From the NCBI RefSeq assembly GCF_030867095.1, contig NC_081831.1, forward strand, positions 18,824,001 to 18,888,000: DNA of 64,000 nucleotides. Reading direction: 5' to 3'. The position numbers and the translations under genes were made by a program. Source of the stretch: Alligator mississippiensis (taxonomy: Eukaryota > Chordata > Crocodylia > Alligatoridae). A model generated the notes under the pieces. The model saw nothing but the letters and a program-made list of their open reading frames with translations, was not told the DNA's origin and did no database searches. The stretch's first letter is position 1, and the number at the start of each line of letters is the position of its first letter. Shown in pieces: positions 1-15,480 of this stretch.

Positions 1-834
1 TGACTGCTTTTGCCTAGTTTGTTGTGTTTTCAAATTTAATATATAATCTAGCAAATCTGTGCACATTCAGATATGGTTATATTCATGGTTGCTTTAATCT
101 TAAACTGAAGAATATAGCCACAGGCCCCTAGCATATTAGTAAGGCTTGTAGATTTCTGTTTTATTTTCTACTTGGAGAAAAGTGCGTTGTGTTATGTGAT
201 GTTGCAATACATCATCTGCATCCCGCTTTTCAAAATCCTAGGTCTGCCCATGGAACCAGGGTTTCATGATCCCCAGACCAATTCCTGGACTGCAAGACTG
301 TACTTCCAGGAGAGCAAAACAGTGAGTTTGGACTGCATGAGGTAGGAGCTGTGGGCTTTCTCAGTGCTCAACATCATCCCAAGGGGAACAATTAACAAAC
401 AATCAGGCAAAGAGATTCTGTCTTTATTCTTCCCAAAACACATGCTCTATCCAGAATGATAATCCAATGTTATCCCCATTTTTCTTATAGTCTCACTATG
501 AGCATTCAGTGAAATGCTAGGAAATGTGATATTTTGGGAGCTCATTCTGATAGTATGTGGTTCTTTAATACAGCAGGAAAAAAAAAAATCCCAGCGTGAT
601 CCAATGGCAGGAAGCTCAAGTGAGACATATTTAGACTAAAAATAAACTGCAAAATTTTAACAGCATGGGTAATTAAACATTGCAAAAACTCGGCTAGAGA
701 TGTGGCGGATTCTCCATTGCTGAATATATATAAATCAGGCCTGACAATATCTTTCTTTTTTTTTCCTAAAGAGATGCTGTAGCTCAAACAAAAGTTATGG
801 GCCTGATGCACACATTATTGGATGAGTTTCCTTA
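1..834. other. Upstream AT-rich flank, no gene seen
   Basis: Both strands have only short chance frames. No repeat family was recognised before the CR1 tail. Confidence 0.6.
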
Positions 835-905
835 GTGGTTTGCAAGAGGTCAGATGAAGTGATGCTAGTGGTACCTTCTAGCCTTGAAACCTATGAATCT
901 ATTAA
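835..905 (+). mobile_element. CR1 LINE 3'-terminal fragment
   Basis: The sequence ending CCTTCTAGCCTTGAAACC followed by ATGAATCTAT matches the characteristic 3' end of sauropsid CR1 elements, where a pyrimidine-rich 'cctt..cc' stretch precedes an ATTCTATG-type terminal repeat. Only the tail can be recognised, as is usual for 5'-truncated CR1. Orientation is plus. Confidence 0.6.
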
Positions 906-1789
906 TATTTTCAGTATGAGCTCTGGGTCGTAGAGCACATTTCTATTCTGGCAAATGGATATTATTGTTTTGCTATATGTTTTTATGAGCATTTGTAAAA
1001 TGCTTTTCTTTAAGGGATCTTTACTAACAAAAATCAAGATGTTTACATTTTAATATAATGTGAAATATTTATGATAAGTTTCAAACGCACAGACATTTTT
1101 TTTCCTGATACATTAAACATACCAAACAAATCCTGATTCCATACTTACTCCCTTCTTGGGATTCATGCCCATTCAAGCACACTGGAATGACTTTGGAGCA
1201 GACATTGAAACAAAATGTAAATGACAACAAAAGAGCGGTCATCTTTTGGACCTTATCTCAACTGGTAACATTTCCCTTGACTTTAATGGGAATGCTACCT
1301 GTGAAAGGGCTATGAGAGAGGGCACTTCTCAGTGCTATTATTTAGACATTATTTCTATCCTGTGTACAGGCAGCTTGCTGATGTACTGGGGTTCTGTACT
1401 ATCCATCATGTGGAAGCCTGGATAAATGTTCGCTAAATGCTACTATTCTTTAAAACCAGGCATCACTCAGTGTCAGTTGTCCCAAATCCCAGCTATTCGT
1501 CCCACTGGTCATTGCTTCGGTGCCATTCTCAGCCCTGGGAAGCTGCTTAGCTCGGCAGGATGAGAAGAGCAAACCGCTTTCAGGCTCCACACCGGTTTCC
1601 ACGAAGTGTTTGACACAGGCTTCCTCATCTGAACCTGGGGTGAATGTGGCAGTGCCTGGATAAGAGTGCAACACGCCCCTGCCCCAGGTGTCCTGTTCCG
1701 TGGGGGAGGAAGCAGTGCGGAGGAATCCCTTTGAAAACCTTATAGGAGTCCTTCAAAAACAAAACAACCAACAAACTCTCAAGTGCAAA
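906..1789. other. Upstream flank between CR1 tail and CpG island
   Basis: AT-rich unique-looking sequence without a recognisable gene or repeat. Confidence 0.5.
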
Positions 1790-3890
1790 CGGCCTTTCGC
1801 CGCTCCCGGCCTTGCAATTTTCCCGTGTCAGGCAGGGAAACAACCGGACACGTCCCTTCTCCTTCTCGGTAGGCGCAGACTGCGTCTCCCCGAGTCCCCT
1901 CCCGCCCCACTGCCGGGCCGGGGCACAGAGGCTTGGATGCCCGGCGAGCTCCGGCTCCCCCGCGAGGGCAGAGAAGCGGGCCGGGGCCGGTGGGGTGCAC
2001 GGCGGCGGCGGCGGCGGTGGCGGAGGAAGACTTTTCGTCTCGGCTGCAGGACAGACGCCGCCGGCACTAGCGAGCCGGGGTGCGGGGCTCGTTGGATTTG
2101 GTTAATTAAAAGGGGCATCGAAGTGATCAGCTGCTGCCTGCGGCTGCTCTCCGGGCCGTCCCCGCCGGCGCTGCGGTCGGAGCCCCGGGAGAGGGCTGGG
2201 AAGGGAAGGGAAGGCGCAGCGCGGCAGGGGCCGGACTCATCCCTTTGCTCCCGGGCTTTGCCCGGCCGCTCCCTCCCCCGTGTGCTGCTCCGGGCCGAGC
2301 GGGAAGGGGCGGGGAGATGCGGCCCGGCGGCAGAGCGCAGACGGGACGGCCCTCTCCCGTCCCCGGCCCTGGGGGGCCTGATGGGGCCCCGCGGGCTGAT
2401 TAGCCGCTCAGACGGCGCCGGAGTCCGGCGAGAGCCGCCAGCCGGGCCGGGCCGCGCCGCGCCGCGCCGCGCCCTGCCCCTCCCGGCCCGCGGGCTCGGC
2501 CCCGCCCCCGCCCGGGCCGGCGGGCGGCAAAGCTGCCCCGGGGGGAGGTCCCGCGCGTGCTGCGGGCAGGGGGCTCCTCTCTGCTCCCGGCCCAGCCCGG
2601 CTCCTCGGGGCCGTGTCCCTCTGCCCTTCCTGCTCCGGGCTCAGGGCTGCGACACCTCCCGTCGGGGGGGCCTGCGGCTCCCATCGCCGTCGTCGCGGGG
2701 GTCAAACCTTTGCCAGAAGCCGATGAGACATGACTGTGTGTGAGTCTGTGAGACTTCTCCCCAAAGATTTCAAGGGAGTTGAGCTCCTGCTAGAAACGAG
2801 CCTTGGCTGGTCGGACCCCGGCCCAGGGCCACTGATCCGCCCCCGGCACGACTCCGGGCGGGGAAGGGGCTGCTGGTGGCGACTGCGAGCGGGGGGTCCC
2901 CCCCCCCCGGGAAGCACTGGCCCTGCCCTCGGGAGCCGCGCTCTGGGGCAGCGCCGGAGTCCGGAGCCGAGCAGCGGCGGGAGGACAGCTCCAGGGAGGG
3001 CTCCTTAGCCTGCTTTTGCTAAAGGAAGAGATTCACCGCCCTACTACAGACTTGATACTTTCTCCAAAACCGAAACGTGAGGTGTTGATTTTAAGACATT
3101 AAAACGCGCACGGATTCCCTCCACCCTTCCAGCACGGCCCCAGACATTTTTTTTTTTGGGGGGGGGGGTGAGAGGGGTGTGTGTGACAGTGGGGGGATGA
3201 GCCCGTGGGGGGGGGAGCGGGTCCCGCCGCGCTCTTTGTGCCCGTCCGCGGTCGGGCCCCGCGGGGCTGCTCCCCGGTGCCGGCTCCATTCCCCCCCATC
3301 AGCTCTTTTCTGCTCCTAGAAAGTCTCCGGCGGGTAAAGGGCTGAGCCCCACCCACGGCTGCAAGCCGGGGCGCCGCGTCTCTCCTCTCCCGAGCCGACC
3401 TCGGGGAACCGGCCCCGGGAGGCGCTGGGCTGGGCAGTGGAGGCGGCGGAGCCGGCCGTGCCTGCTGGGGGCGCGCTGTTAAGTTTGGCAGCCGCTAAAC
3501 ACCGAGCGGCGGCCGGGACGATCCCGCGGGGGCTGCTCCCACTCCTGCTCCCGCTCTGCGCGGGGCTCGGCCTCCCCCCGCCCTATGGATGTGCGGAGCC
3601 TTCGTGCTGCCGCTCGGCTCCGTGCCCCTCCCGGCCGGCTGTGCAGCCCGAGCCCGCCAGTGCGCTGTCCCGCCCGACGTGCAGCCGGCTCCGGGCTCCC
3701 TCCCTCCCGCAGAGCTCCCGCACCCACAAACGAGACGGGCTTGGCCCCCGGCGCCCCCTCGTCTACCCGCGCTCCGCCCGTGCACCCTGCAGCCGGGCGG
3801 TGCTACGCACAGCGGGCTCCCCGCTCGAGGGTGCGCCCACCCCGCACTGCCCGGCTCTGTGCCGCCCGCGACTCTTTAACGCCTCCTGAG

Positions 3891-5171
<1,281 letters not shown>

Positions 5172-5430
5172 TAGCCGGTCCCTTCCACCCCAGCTCTGGG
5201 GCTGGCTTGCGCCGAGCACAGCCCCCCGGGGCGCGGCACCAGCCGGCTCCTAGGCACGGCCGGGCTCCGTCCTCTCTGCGGCCGCTTCTCGGAGCGTTTG
5301 CGGGGATCCGGCGACTCGGGGGAGAAGCGCGCTGTGCGCTGCGGGGACGCAGCTTTCGCGCCGGGGGGAGGGCACTGCCGGCCCCGAGAGGAGCCGTGCC
5401 CGAGGCGCGGGGCGGCAGGTGGCGGGATCT

Positions 5431-8400
5431 CCACGGAAACCTGTGGGGAGAAAAGTTGAAACCGACTTGAGGAGCGGGCTGATCACCTGCAGCCTTCATC
5501 GGCCTCGGCCCCTCTTTCACCATCGAGTCCTGGGGCTGGCGGTCAGTGCGTGTGTGTGTGTACACAGCGCTAGAAAACCGCACCGCATGGCTATACCTAT
5601 CGCCGTGTGTTATCAAATGTGTCCACCCCGATCTTCGTCTGGGCAGAGAAACCCCATGCTTTCCGGGGGAGGGGCGAGATTGAAGGAAAATGTTCTCCTC
5701 CTAACCTTGCCCTGCAGCAGGTAATGTAAATCATGAGCTTCACACTGCTCCTGAACTTGCTTGTCTGCATCTTGCAGCTGCAATTCGTTTCTCCCTTGGA
5801 AAAACTCACGTAAAAATCCAAACTGACCAGTGTTTCGACACTTTTGGGCAGATCATGTCCCAAATCCAAACAAAAAGACTCCTTAAAGTAAGGAAGGTTT
5901 GCATTGGAGCATTTCACCCCCAAAGGAGGGAAGCGGTTATCTTCCTCAGTTGCAAACTTTTTTTTTCTTGCCCTGAGAAGGCAGAAAAATAAAGTAAGTG
6001 AAGCTAAGTACAGCAAGAACAGCAATGCTTTAAACGCACATGTGTATGTGTATATATAAGTCATTTTTTTTGTACCAGCTATAAATATTTTGGGGGGAGA
6101 AAAACCCGAATTTTGTTTAATTCACATTTTAAGAGTTTCTTGCAGACTCTTGAAATGTTGGGATCTGTTGGGTCCCAATTCCCTCCTCCCCCTCCCCCCC
6201 CCCCCCCAAAAAAAGTAACAAAATAGGGAATGAGAACCAAAGCTCAGTTACTCTTGGGAGCAGGCTGCTTTATTGATGGCCTTTGAAGAGGTGGTGCAGA
6301 AGTCACAACTCTTTAAATGTTGTTTTGTCCTTATTAAAATTTGCTGGATTCATCTTCTCTCATTTGGTTTAGTTCCCTGCCGGCTGTTTTTCCTGGCCGT
6401 GGGGAGAAGTTGGGAAACAAGGGAAGAAAACTATTTTCTTTTTCAGGGTGTTGCAGCCACCAAACTCAAATCAGGGCCATGACAAGTTTTTTTGTTTTAT
6501 TACTTGTTTAGCAGGGTAATGCCAATTTCATTAGCAGAGGTTGAGGAGTGACTGATCTTGGCGCTGTTATTAGCTTCAAGGAAGATGCATGAAGAGGAGT
6601 CAAGACACTAGATTTTTTTTAAAACACCCTCCCCAAAAACTACAACACAACTAATGAGCAGAGCTGTCAGGGTGATGAGAAACATTTAACTTCTGCACTA
6701 ATCTCTGGTGAAAGAGCAGCCTTAGGATCCTGCTGCAGCCTGGGAAAGATAATTGGGTGGAAAAATGTGAACTTTTATTAAAATCCCTTCTTCCCCTCTG
6801 CATCCCCAGCAAGGCAGTCTGTATCCCAGCACCTTCTGATAAGTGGTGAAAAGCCATCCACCCAGTTCATTCCGACTCGAAGCAGAGAAGTTTAAAGTTT
6901 AACTTAAGCAAAGGAAACTTTTAGTGGGCTCAGTGTGCAGGACCTGCATCTCAGCTAGGCGCTGTGATTTTTTTTTTTCTGAAAAATAGAACTGATTTGG
7001 GTTCTCTAGAAAGTTAGGCAGCATTGGGTTTTGGTTTTTTCTGGGGCGGTGGGGGGAGTTGGCTTTTCTTTTGTCTTTGTTTAGAAGTGTACCACTAATG
7101 AAGAATCTTGTTACTGCCCTTTAATTGGAAACCTTAAATTATCCAGGGATTATTAGCATGAATGCAATAACCTAAGCACATAAATAATGACTAGTATTTA
7201 TACATCTCATAAACAATGCTGTGCGCAGAGCATTCTTAAGATGGAAGTGTGGGCGGAAGAGACATTTATTACCATGTTTCAAGGTTTAGACTGTACTCTG
7301 CCATGTGACGCATGTTATCTGTTTGGGGTATTCAGAAGTTATTGCCCGATTTGTATAATGTACACTTGACAGGCTGGAACGTTGTAAGTCATCTTTTCTG
7401 GTGAACTGCCCTGCTCAGAACCGTTAAGTAGGTAATGATTTTATAGATTGATAATTAGAGGCGCTATAGTAGCAAAGCAGTTGAAATCTGCATTAACCAT
7501 TAGAATATGATAGTAGTTCCACTTGGCCTGACAAGATACCATTAACTTGTAAACAAAAAGAGACTTGTGGATGATAGTTTTTTTAGTAGTTTCCTTTATT
7601 CCCCCCCCCCCCCCAAGCACACCTTACCTACTGTTGTGATAGGAGAAAGACTCAGAATTGGGAGGAAAGAGCCCTTGTACTTCTATTTTCGACCAGGATT
7701 AGAATATTTTTGTTCTAAATGATTCGTGGCCCCCATTTGTATCCATCAGCTTTCTGTTTTTGGCAAATTTTATGAACGGTTACATGCACCCATGGGCATT
7801 AACATTGTGATTTTTGTTTTCCTAATATTGCCTAATAGTTTGTCTAATCTGGACAAATATTTGGAGTCTGTGATTAGGAGAGAGAATAGGTAGTGCATGC
7901 TAAAAGTACGGTTACTCCCAGAAGCTACAAATAAAAGTTGTATTGGTGACTGCATAACTGATCTTTATTTCAGTTTGCATGGATATTACTTTTACTGTTT
8001 CTGAACTCTCTCTTTCCTCCCCCCCCCCTTTCCCTTCCACACTTCTAATATCTTAAAACTTACTTTTAGCATTGTTAGGATGCTTTACACAGTTTTTTCT
8101 GATATTGAAACAAGACTGTGCAGTGTGGTGGTCTTAACAGAGCCAGGCTTTTATTTTTGACCTGTACTGAAAATATAGCAACAACTAAAGAGAACTTGCA
8201 GTTCGCTCTGTGATTTAAAGCATGTTACTGGCTGTTTTTGAAAGGTATTTCAGAACATTTTGGAACTTCTGCCACTTGAAGTTCCCTATCAACTCTTACC
8301 CCACACATTATACACACACATCTAGGACTCTTATTTAACAGACAAGCTGCTTCGTTTGGAAGCATTATGAAAATAATAGAATCGCTGCATTCTGTGGAGT

Positions 8401-10999
8401 AAAAATGCTGTAAAATTGTTTGGGTTATAAAATTAAACTTCTCTTTATCTGCAGGAAGTTTCAGAGCAATAAAATATATGTTTGGTGACAGTTTTTAGCA
8501 GGGAGAATGATCATAAAATGGGGTGTAATTGATCTACAATTTTTATTGCTTTATTTACAAGCATATAAATACACAAATAAGTCTGCATCTGAGAGGTTCC
8601 ATGTGCATAATTATTAATGTGCACAGGGATGTACAAGACTGGACCCTTAAAGGGGGGAGAAGTCCAGTCTCTTGGTCAGATGTTTAAAGCACATGCTTAG
8701 CCGTGTCCTCAAAAGATTATTTGCGTATGCAATGCAAGTAGTTAAACGTGCATATAAGTAGCACAAAAAGTGATGCAGCATGAATCTTTGAATATGTTAG
8801 TATGTTGGGTTGTTTTGTTTTGTTTTTTAAAAACCTGTTGCAAAAGTTCTTTCAATGTGAAGGAATACAAAAATTAGAATTGGAAAATGAGCTCCACCTT
8901 GTGAATTTAGGTAAAAATCTGCATGGCATTTTTAAGCTCTCTACATTTTAAATTTGACTGCAGTTAGAAAGACACCCCCCTGCCCCACCTCCTGTTTTAC
9001 TAACAGAAATTAAAGTCCGACAACATATATTATGCAGCACTTACTGAGAGGAGTTGGATAAGATCTAGCTAAAAAGAAATCTCTCTGAAATCACTTTCAC
9101 TTTACCAATTCTAGAGTTTCAGTCAAAGTGTACTGCCCACCCCAGGGCTGTTAAACTGATCTAAAAAAGAAACTGCATTTATTATACAGCATTTTGAAAG
9201 GAGAGCCTGCATGTTACAAAGCAAAAAGAGCTGTCAAGATTTATTAGAAAAATGGTGTTGATTGTGTTGAACTCTGTTTTTAATTAGATACCTAAATTAG
9301 ACCATAAAATGGTTGATTAATCTCTTACAAGTTAGGGGGGAGTGTAAAACACTTATGATAAATTAATTTGTTATCCCATATGCAGCAAGTCAAAGTTCAT
9401 ATTTAAAGGAAACATTCACTTGAAATTTGAAATGGCAATATCAAAATGTATTCGTATCAGTTTTTGAATGATTCATTTACATAGACTTCTCTGATTAAAA
9501 ACTAATTGTAGTCATAGGCCCTGATGTCGCTCCAGTTGTGCGTGTAACCAGTACAAATGGGCTTCTTACTTCAAATGGACAATTTCAAAAGTTTGGTCTT
9601 TACATGTTCAGAATATGCTTTAAAGCGACTTTAGTGGCATTTAGGCTTCTAAATCACTTATGTGCATGAATGTATCACCCTGACTGTTTGCAGGAATATT
9701 GTAGTGGGTAAAAGGCTAGATTTGCCAAACTATGTAGAACTATTTAAAATCTTATGGCTTATTTTTAAATTTTAAATTTTGTGTGTTGTGAAATCCTGAC
9801 ACTAACTGAATTAAGTGCAAGAGTTTATCTGTGTAAAGTCTAGTGTTAAAACTGAGATACTCAAGATTGATGGACTTCAACAGTTTGGAGACTTGTTGAA
9901 GATCAAACACTTCTATAATATTTTTTTTCAGACTTTTTCTATTACTTTGTTGTCAAATAGATACACATCTGTTCTTTCATTTTTTAGGTCATGTTTGTGT
10001 ATAAAGGTGACTTCTTAACATTATTCTTTCTATAAAATGCCTATTGAGCTAAATGCAAAGATGCTGGAGTAATTCCTAACTTTTTCTTTTTTTTTCTTAA
10101 ACTATTCACACACAACCCAACCGAAGTCAGTGGGACTCTTGCGGTTGTAGAGTTATCCGTGTGCATAAGTATTGCAGGATTGGGTCCTTTCTATGCAAAT
10201 TAAAAGTTTAAACACTTAACAGTTGGGCCCTAAAGAGTCTTTGTCTTGCTATAGCAATATTTCACAAAAAGTACCAACTCCTGAAAAAGTTGGTTCTATT
10301 CTAGAACCATCCCTCTGGAGTTAAAGAAGTTTGTGTACACATCCGCGAGACTGCTCTTAAATAGAGCTTGCTTATTACATTGATGAAAGCTTCCATTCTC
10401 AAACAGCATTTGATTAATCGTATCAATTGATTTCTTTTTTCTTTTTTTTTTTTTTTTTGTGCCTGAAGTTTTTGTCTATAAATTGCATAATGTAATGACC
10501 TGTGAGGGGGAGAGCCAAAATGCAAAATTGATTTTTGTTTTTCTGTCTAATTGTCTGCTAGGCAAAAGGGGTTATCGAAGCAAAACATAACATGATTTTC
10601 TACTACTGCAAAAATAAAGTAAAATCAGGTGGTGCTGACAAATATAGTGTCTGAAGTAGCAAAGTGACAAGAGGATAAATTGATTGGATTTTTGATAAGG
10701 AGATAGCTGGAGATCCAGTGGCAACAAATTCTGTACGTGTGTTGCATTTTTTTTGGTAATGAATACAGCATGTTAGCTGCTTCATATGAAAATATTTACC
10801 ATGACAGAAAAGAAATAAGATCCAGCCATTACTGCAAACTAATTATAAGTAGCGTATGGAATTTTTGATATTTAATAAGTTTCCTCTTTGGGATTCTCTT
10901 AAATTGCAGTGTGCAGCAATAATCTGTGTGTGTGTGTACACGTGGGGAGAAGGAAATAACCCTCATGCTTCATTATAGAGAACTTGCTTCCTTACAGGT

Positions 11000-11032
<33 letters not shown>

Positions 11033-14000
11033 TCACTCAGAAGCATAGGTCATATATTCCTTTTTTATTATTCCCTTGTGTCCCTCCTTTTTTGTGCAAT
11101 AACAAGGCATTTTTAAATATTCCTAGGGACCTAAAGGTCTGTCTCTCCAAAATTATCATATGAGGGACCCAAAAGCAAACAGGCAACATAAATTGGGAAT
11201 CATTCTATCTACTGTAGGCCCAGTTTCCTGCAGCACCAAGCACCTCTTGAATTGCTCTGAATAATCTTGGAAAGTGCCTTAATGTGCATTGCAACAGAGC
11301 TGGTTAAGTAACAGTGCCATAAATGTGCATTGTGCTATACAAAATATGGATAGTCCATGCCTTGAAAAGCTTGCCTCAGTTCTCCTGCACGTTCACAGTT
11401 CCTGCTTTTCTCACTCTCTCCTCTGAGAACGTATGTCTGTATAGTGATTCCTTCAAGCATGTTAAAAGCTATATTTATCCTTTTTTTTTTTTCTTTTGTC
11501 ATGGTAGCCTCTAGAAATCCCAGCTGAAGATTGGGACTCTGTTGTACGAAGATAGAGCTGTTTCACAGCAACTCTAGAATTGAGAGGGATTTCATATGAA
11601 TTTTCCACAGAAACTTGATAATTGCTGTAAAGAAGAAATTCTCTTATTGGTCCTAAGATTATTGTCAAAAATCATAAAGGGGATGGATGGGGGCAGCAAA
11701 CCAATTCCTGCTTGGGTGAAGTCTTACTAAAATTACAGGGACCCCGTGAAGTTAATCTCAGACTTGCATTTCAGTGCAGCCCAGGACTACCTGCAATTGC
11801 TGCTGCTCTGTAAATACCTGACTTACAGCAATAACAAAGGTGTAGGTCTGGCTGTTTCCTCCCAGCTCCGTCCTTCAGGGTATTTGACTGGTGGGGCCAT
11901 TGATACAAAGGCCAGGAGCCGAGTACCATCTACCGCCAGCATGTCTCTGTGGGCGGTTGGATGCTTACAAGACTGAGCTTTTTAAAGACTCACAGAAATT
12001 CTTTCGGACTGGACCCAAATTCTTTGGATTAAGCTTGTTGCATATGAAGTATAGCATCTGTGCAAGGAAGACAAGCTCTTCTAATGCATGTCCTTGAATT
12101 CAATTTAGTTGGAAGAAAAACTACAATTTATTTCTTAAGAAGGCTTTATTCTTTTTGGACCAGTTTCACATTAAACCTGTTTTCCCCCTTTGCCCCCCCC
12201 TTTCATTTTTTTTTTTTTTTAGAAAAAAAGAAAAAGTAGATCTCACAATCTATACTGTGTACCGTACAGTTTTAAATGAGTAACAACTCAGGATTTTTTT
12301 TCTCCACATGCTCATTAAAGTTTACAGGCAAGAGTCCAATAAGATTTTTTTAAAGGGAGCTATCATTGTGTCTCTTCCTAAAAACAAATTTGCTCTGCAA
12401 GGCATTTAATGCCCTCAATCAAATTCCAAGAGACCCAGATGACATTGTCTTAGTTACTTAGTGAAGTTATGAACAAAATGGCTCCCAAAAAGGAGGGCTG
12501 GACTGCTATGATCAGTCAGCAAGGCCCTTGTGTTTGCGTGGGATCATGCCTGTAGATCTGAGGAGGGTTGAGCTGTTCAAACAGATGGCAAAGATTATTC
12601 GTGTTGCTGGGGTTTCAGTGCTCTACTCTGTTTCAAGCATGTCGCCCGATATGACGCACGTGACGAGTTCTTCCCAGCACGACGCTGAGGGGAACTACAT
12701 TGTCTGCCATGATCAGGTTTCATAGCCTCACCTGTCAAGCTGCTGAACTTTTCAAAGTTGACCATGCACTGGGCGTGACTTATTTGGATGGTGGATCTGC
12801 CTTGCTAATCTGATTAGTGTGATATTGTGGCATGCAAAGGAACTTTGTTACAGACTGGCATAAAACTGATGGGAGAAACTCTCGTAATATTTGGTGACTT
12901 TTTTGGTGGGGGAGAATTCTTTGCAACGTAATGTTTGATCTTTTAGGGTTATTTGGGGTGTTAGAATAAGTTAAAGCCTTCCACTTAACTGCAAAGGAGT
13001 CACTTTTCTGCCTTGCTTTCAGTCTGTTATATGCTTCACTTCTTGGCCCTAAAGGCGCTTCCTCCACTTTTTCTTAACTTGGATATTCAGCACTAAGTAA
13101 GAACAGGTCTTAAGTATTTGGTTTCCTTGGGGTGGTTTAGCAGCAGAGAGTCCATGCTCCCCATAGTAGGAAGTTGAATTATCTTTCAGTATGAGCACTC
13201 TCTACTTCTATTGGCATGAATACTAGTGATGAATGGGTTAAGGGGATAATTAATAGGCCAGAGCTGCATTGGACAGTTAACATATGGGCCCTAAAGAACA
13301 ACAAATACCAGGTCACATTATTTCAGCAGTCTAATTAGAGGGTCAGGGAGCTATCACAGCTATCAGTTGCTACCTGTTGTCACCATGCAGCATTTTGAGG
13401 AGTGACTGAAATGATGTCCCTACAAATGTATATTAACCTTCCAAGCATGCTGCCTGAATCGAATTGCCTGAAGCATAGAAAGAAATTTGTGCAGGTGATC
13501 TTCATACTACCAGTAATTTTAGGTCTCTCTCTTTTATTTTAATGCCTTTGTAAACAAAAAAAAAAAAAAAAAATCTTGCTAGTTCATTGAGAGATTAGAG
13601 AATTGGACTGCAGTTGTTACAGCGTTTCAGTTTAAGGCATGCAAAATACCTCAAGGCCTGGGAGGACACTGGCACAATTCACTTTTTCTAGGTGGCTTCT
13701 GGTTCTTGATATCTAAATCGTTTCTTTATGGCATGCGAGCAACCACTTTAGTTGCAGGAATGGTCAGTAGTTAAACTGAGTGTCATCTGAGGCAGAAGAT
13801 ACTTCTCATTCATAACTGAAGCACTGCACATAGCTTTATAAATAGCTTCATTTTAAATACAAAGTAGCTTGATGTAGTCCTTGCTGAATAAGGATATAAA
13901 ATGGCATGGGAGGAGGGCTTTTTTGGGCTGCATATCCTGAACTAGAATCTCCATTTCTTTTAACTTCTTCTTTTCAGTGATATGTGTTGATCATTGGGCC

Positions 14001-15264
14001 CACACTATCATGACATGGCTAATTGTGTATATTAAAAATGAATAGTAAATTGAATTTGATCAATCACAAAAATAGTTTCACTACCAACTAGGTGTGACCA
14101 TTAGAAGAATTTCCTTGAGGATGATCTCCAAGCAAATGCTTGACCTAAGAAAGGTTTTGTAGTATGATCTGAGAGTAAGAAAACTTGGGTGTTTGAAACC
14201 AAGATTAGGGCTTGGATCTCTTCACAAAGAACACCTTGTGTTTTAAACAGACTTGCAAGGCTTTAGGGATGGTCAGGAAAAGCACAGAAAAAACAATGTT
14301 TGTCTCGCAATGGAATCCGGGATTAGAAGCATTTAAAAGACCACTGTCAAGCAAGTAGGTTTGAGTACTGCACGTGGATCAGACTTATTTTCCTCTGGCT
14401 TTAGAAATTATTTCTCTGTCCTTGTGCATAAAAATATATTATATTTATATATTATGTAGTGTGTGCATGTTTAAATTTTTCTCTCTTCTCCTCTTGACAT
14501 GTCAACAGAGCAAAGACTTTAGTGAAACTGATTCTCTGTGCAGCACTACTGATGTTAAACGTAAACAGCTGGGGAAGTATATTTTTATTTTAGTTACAAG
14601 AATTGCAGAATTGGGGTCTGTCTGTGCTAAACTTTACTCCGGCTAGTTCAGCTTGCTCAAATGTGACTGTTCTTGTATCCTTAAGTAAAGGATGCATGTT
14701 TCTGCATGACTGAGGGCTTCAATGTTAGCTGGGTAATACCAGGAGGTAGGGAGAATTTGGCAAAAATGTGCATGTTGTTCCTTCCTAGTGTCCCTTTGAC
14801 ACCCTGTTCATGTCAAAGCACATTATTGGAGTAAAAGCAGACCCTAAATAAAATTATGGGGTAAGATTAGACCCTTATTTTTTAAATAAAAATTTGTGCT
14901 GCCTACAATTCCATTTAACTTTGCTTTTTCTTCTGTCTAGCAAAGTAGCAGTTATTACTCCTCTAGTGAGTAATTTGTGCCTTGAGTTTTAAAGTCAAAA
15001 TTAATCTAAAAATATTCTGTTCTCTCTCCCCCGACCAGTGCCAAGCAGCTTCATTATTATCACCCTAAATTAGTCCAGTTAAACCAAAAAGTTTAAATGA
15101 GAAGTCTCTCTCTTTTTTTTTTTTGGTCTCAATAAAAAGAATAGAAAGCTTCAATTAATATGCTACATTCTATTCCCCTTGAGGGACTAATATCAGCTGA
15201 TTTGGCTGAGGACATACTTAAAAATATATTAAATGATTGTCAGTCCAAAGCTAGTGACTAACTT
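5431..15264. other. Intron segment, mostly unique AT-rich sequence
   Basis: No exon or functional RNA is apparent. Homopolymer runs occur (poly-C near 6187-6206 and 7602-7615, 26 A at 11006-11031, poly-A near 13554-13573). A short stretch at 10110-10180 (gaagtcagtgggactc ... caggattgggtcc) looks like an ancient palindromic repeat common in turtles and crocodilians. Confidence 0.5.
11006..11031 (+). repeat. Poly(A) tract, 26 bases
   Basis: Uninterrupted run of A. No retroposed gene body was recognised upstream, so it is a simple repeat or the remnant tail of an unidentified retroelement. Confidence 0.9.
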
Positions 15265-15480
15265 CATATTGGGTCACACAAGATGCCACAGTGACGTAGC
15301 ATCGTCAGGCACGAACCATGACACAGCCACTGCTGCACAGTAGCAACAAGCTATTGCGCAGTAGGGTCAGAAATGACCCATGTGATGCTGGAACGGCGCA
15401 TTACCAGCAATTACTGTGCCGTCACTTAGTACTTGGTAAAGCAAGCATTAAATGACTGCTCAGTAACAACTGTGCAGGTA
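15265..15480. mobile_element. Probable non-autonomous DNA transposon remnant (palindromic, CpG-bearing)
   Basis: A locally CpG-rich block in an AT-rich intron. Motifs recur in both orientations: cagtgacgtagc near 15289 against gccgtcacttag near 15418, and cagtagcaac near 15341 against cgcagtagg near 15357. This is what a decayed fold-back element looks like. Ends and family could not be defined. Confidence 0.35.

Noticed and set aside
1688..2743. 351-codon open frame upstream of the gene
   Set aside because: Lies in the CpG island. The translation is Arg/Pro/Gly/Ala-biased low-complexity sequence with no domain, and overlapping frames on both strands are equally open.
3437..3889. 150-codon open frame just before the promoter
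   Set aside because: Same composition artefact: Pro/Arg/Ala-rich with no recognisable feature, and overlapped by several other equally open frames.
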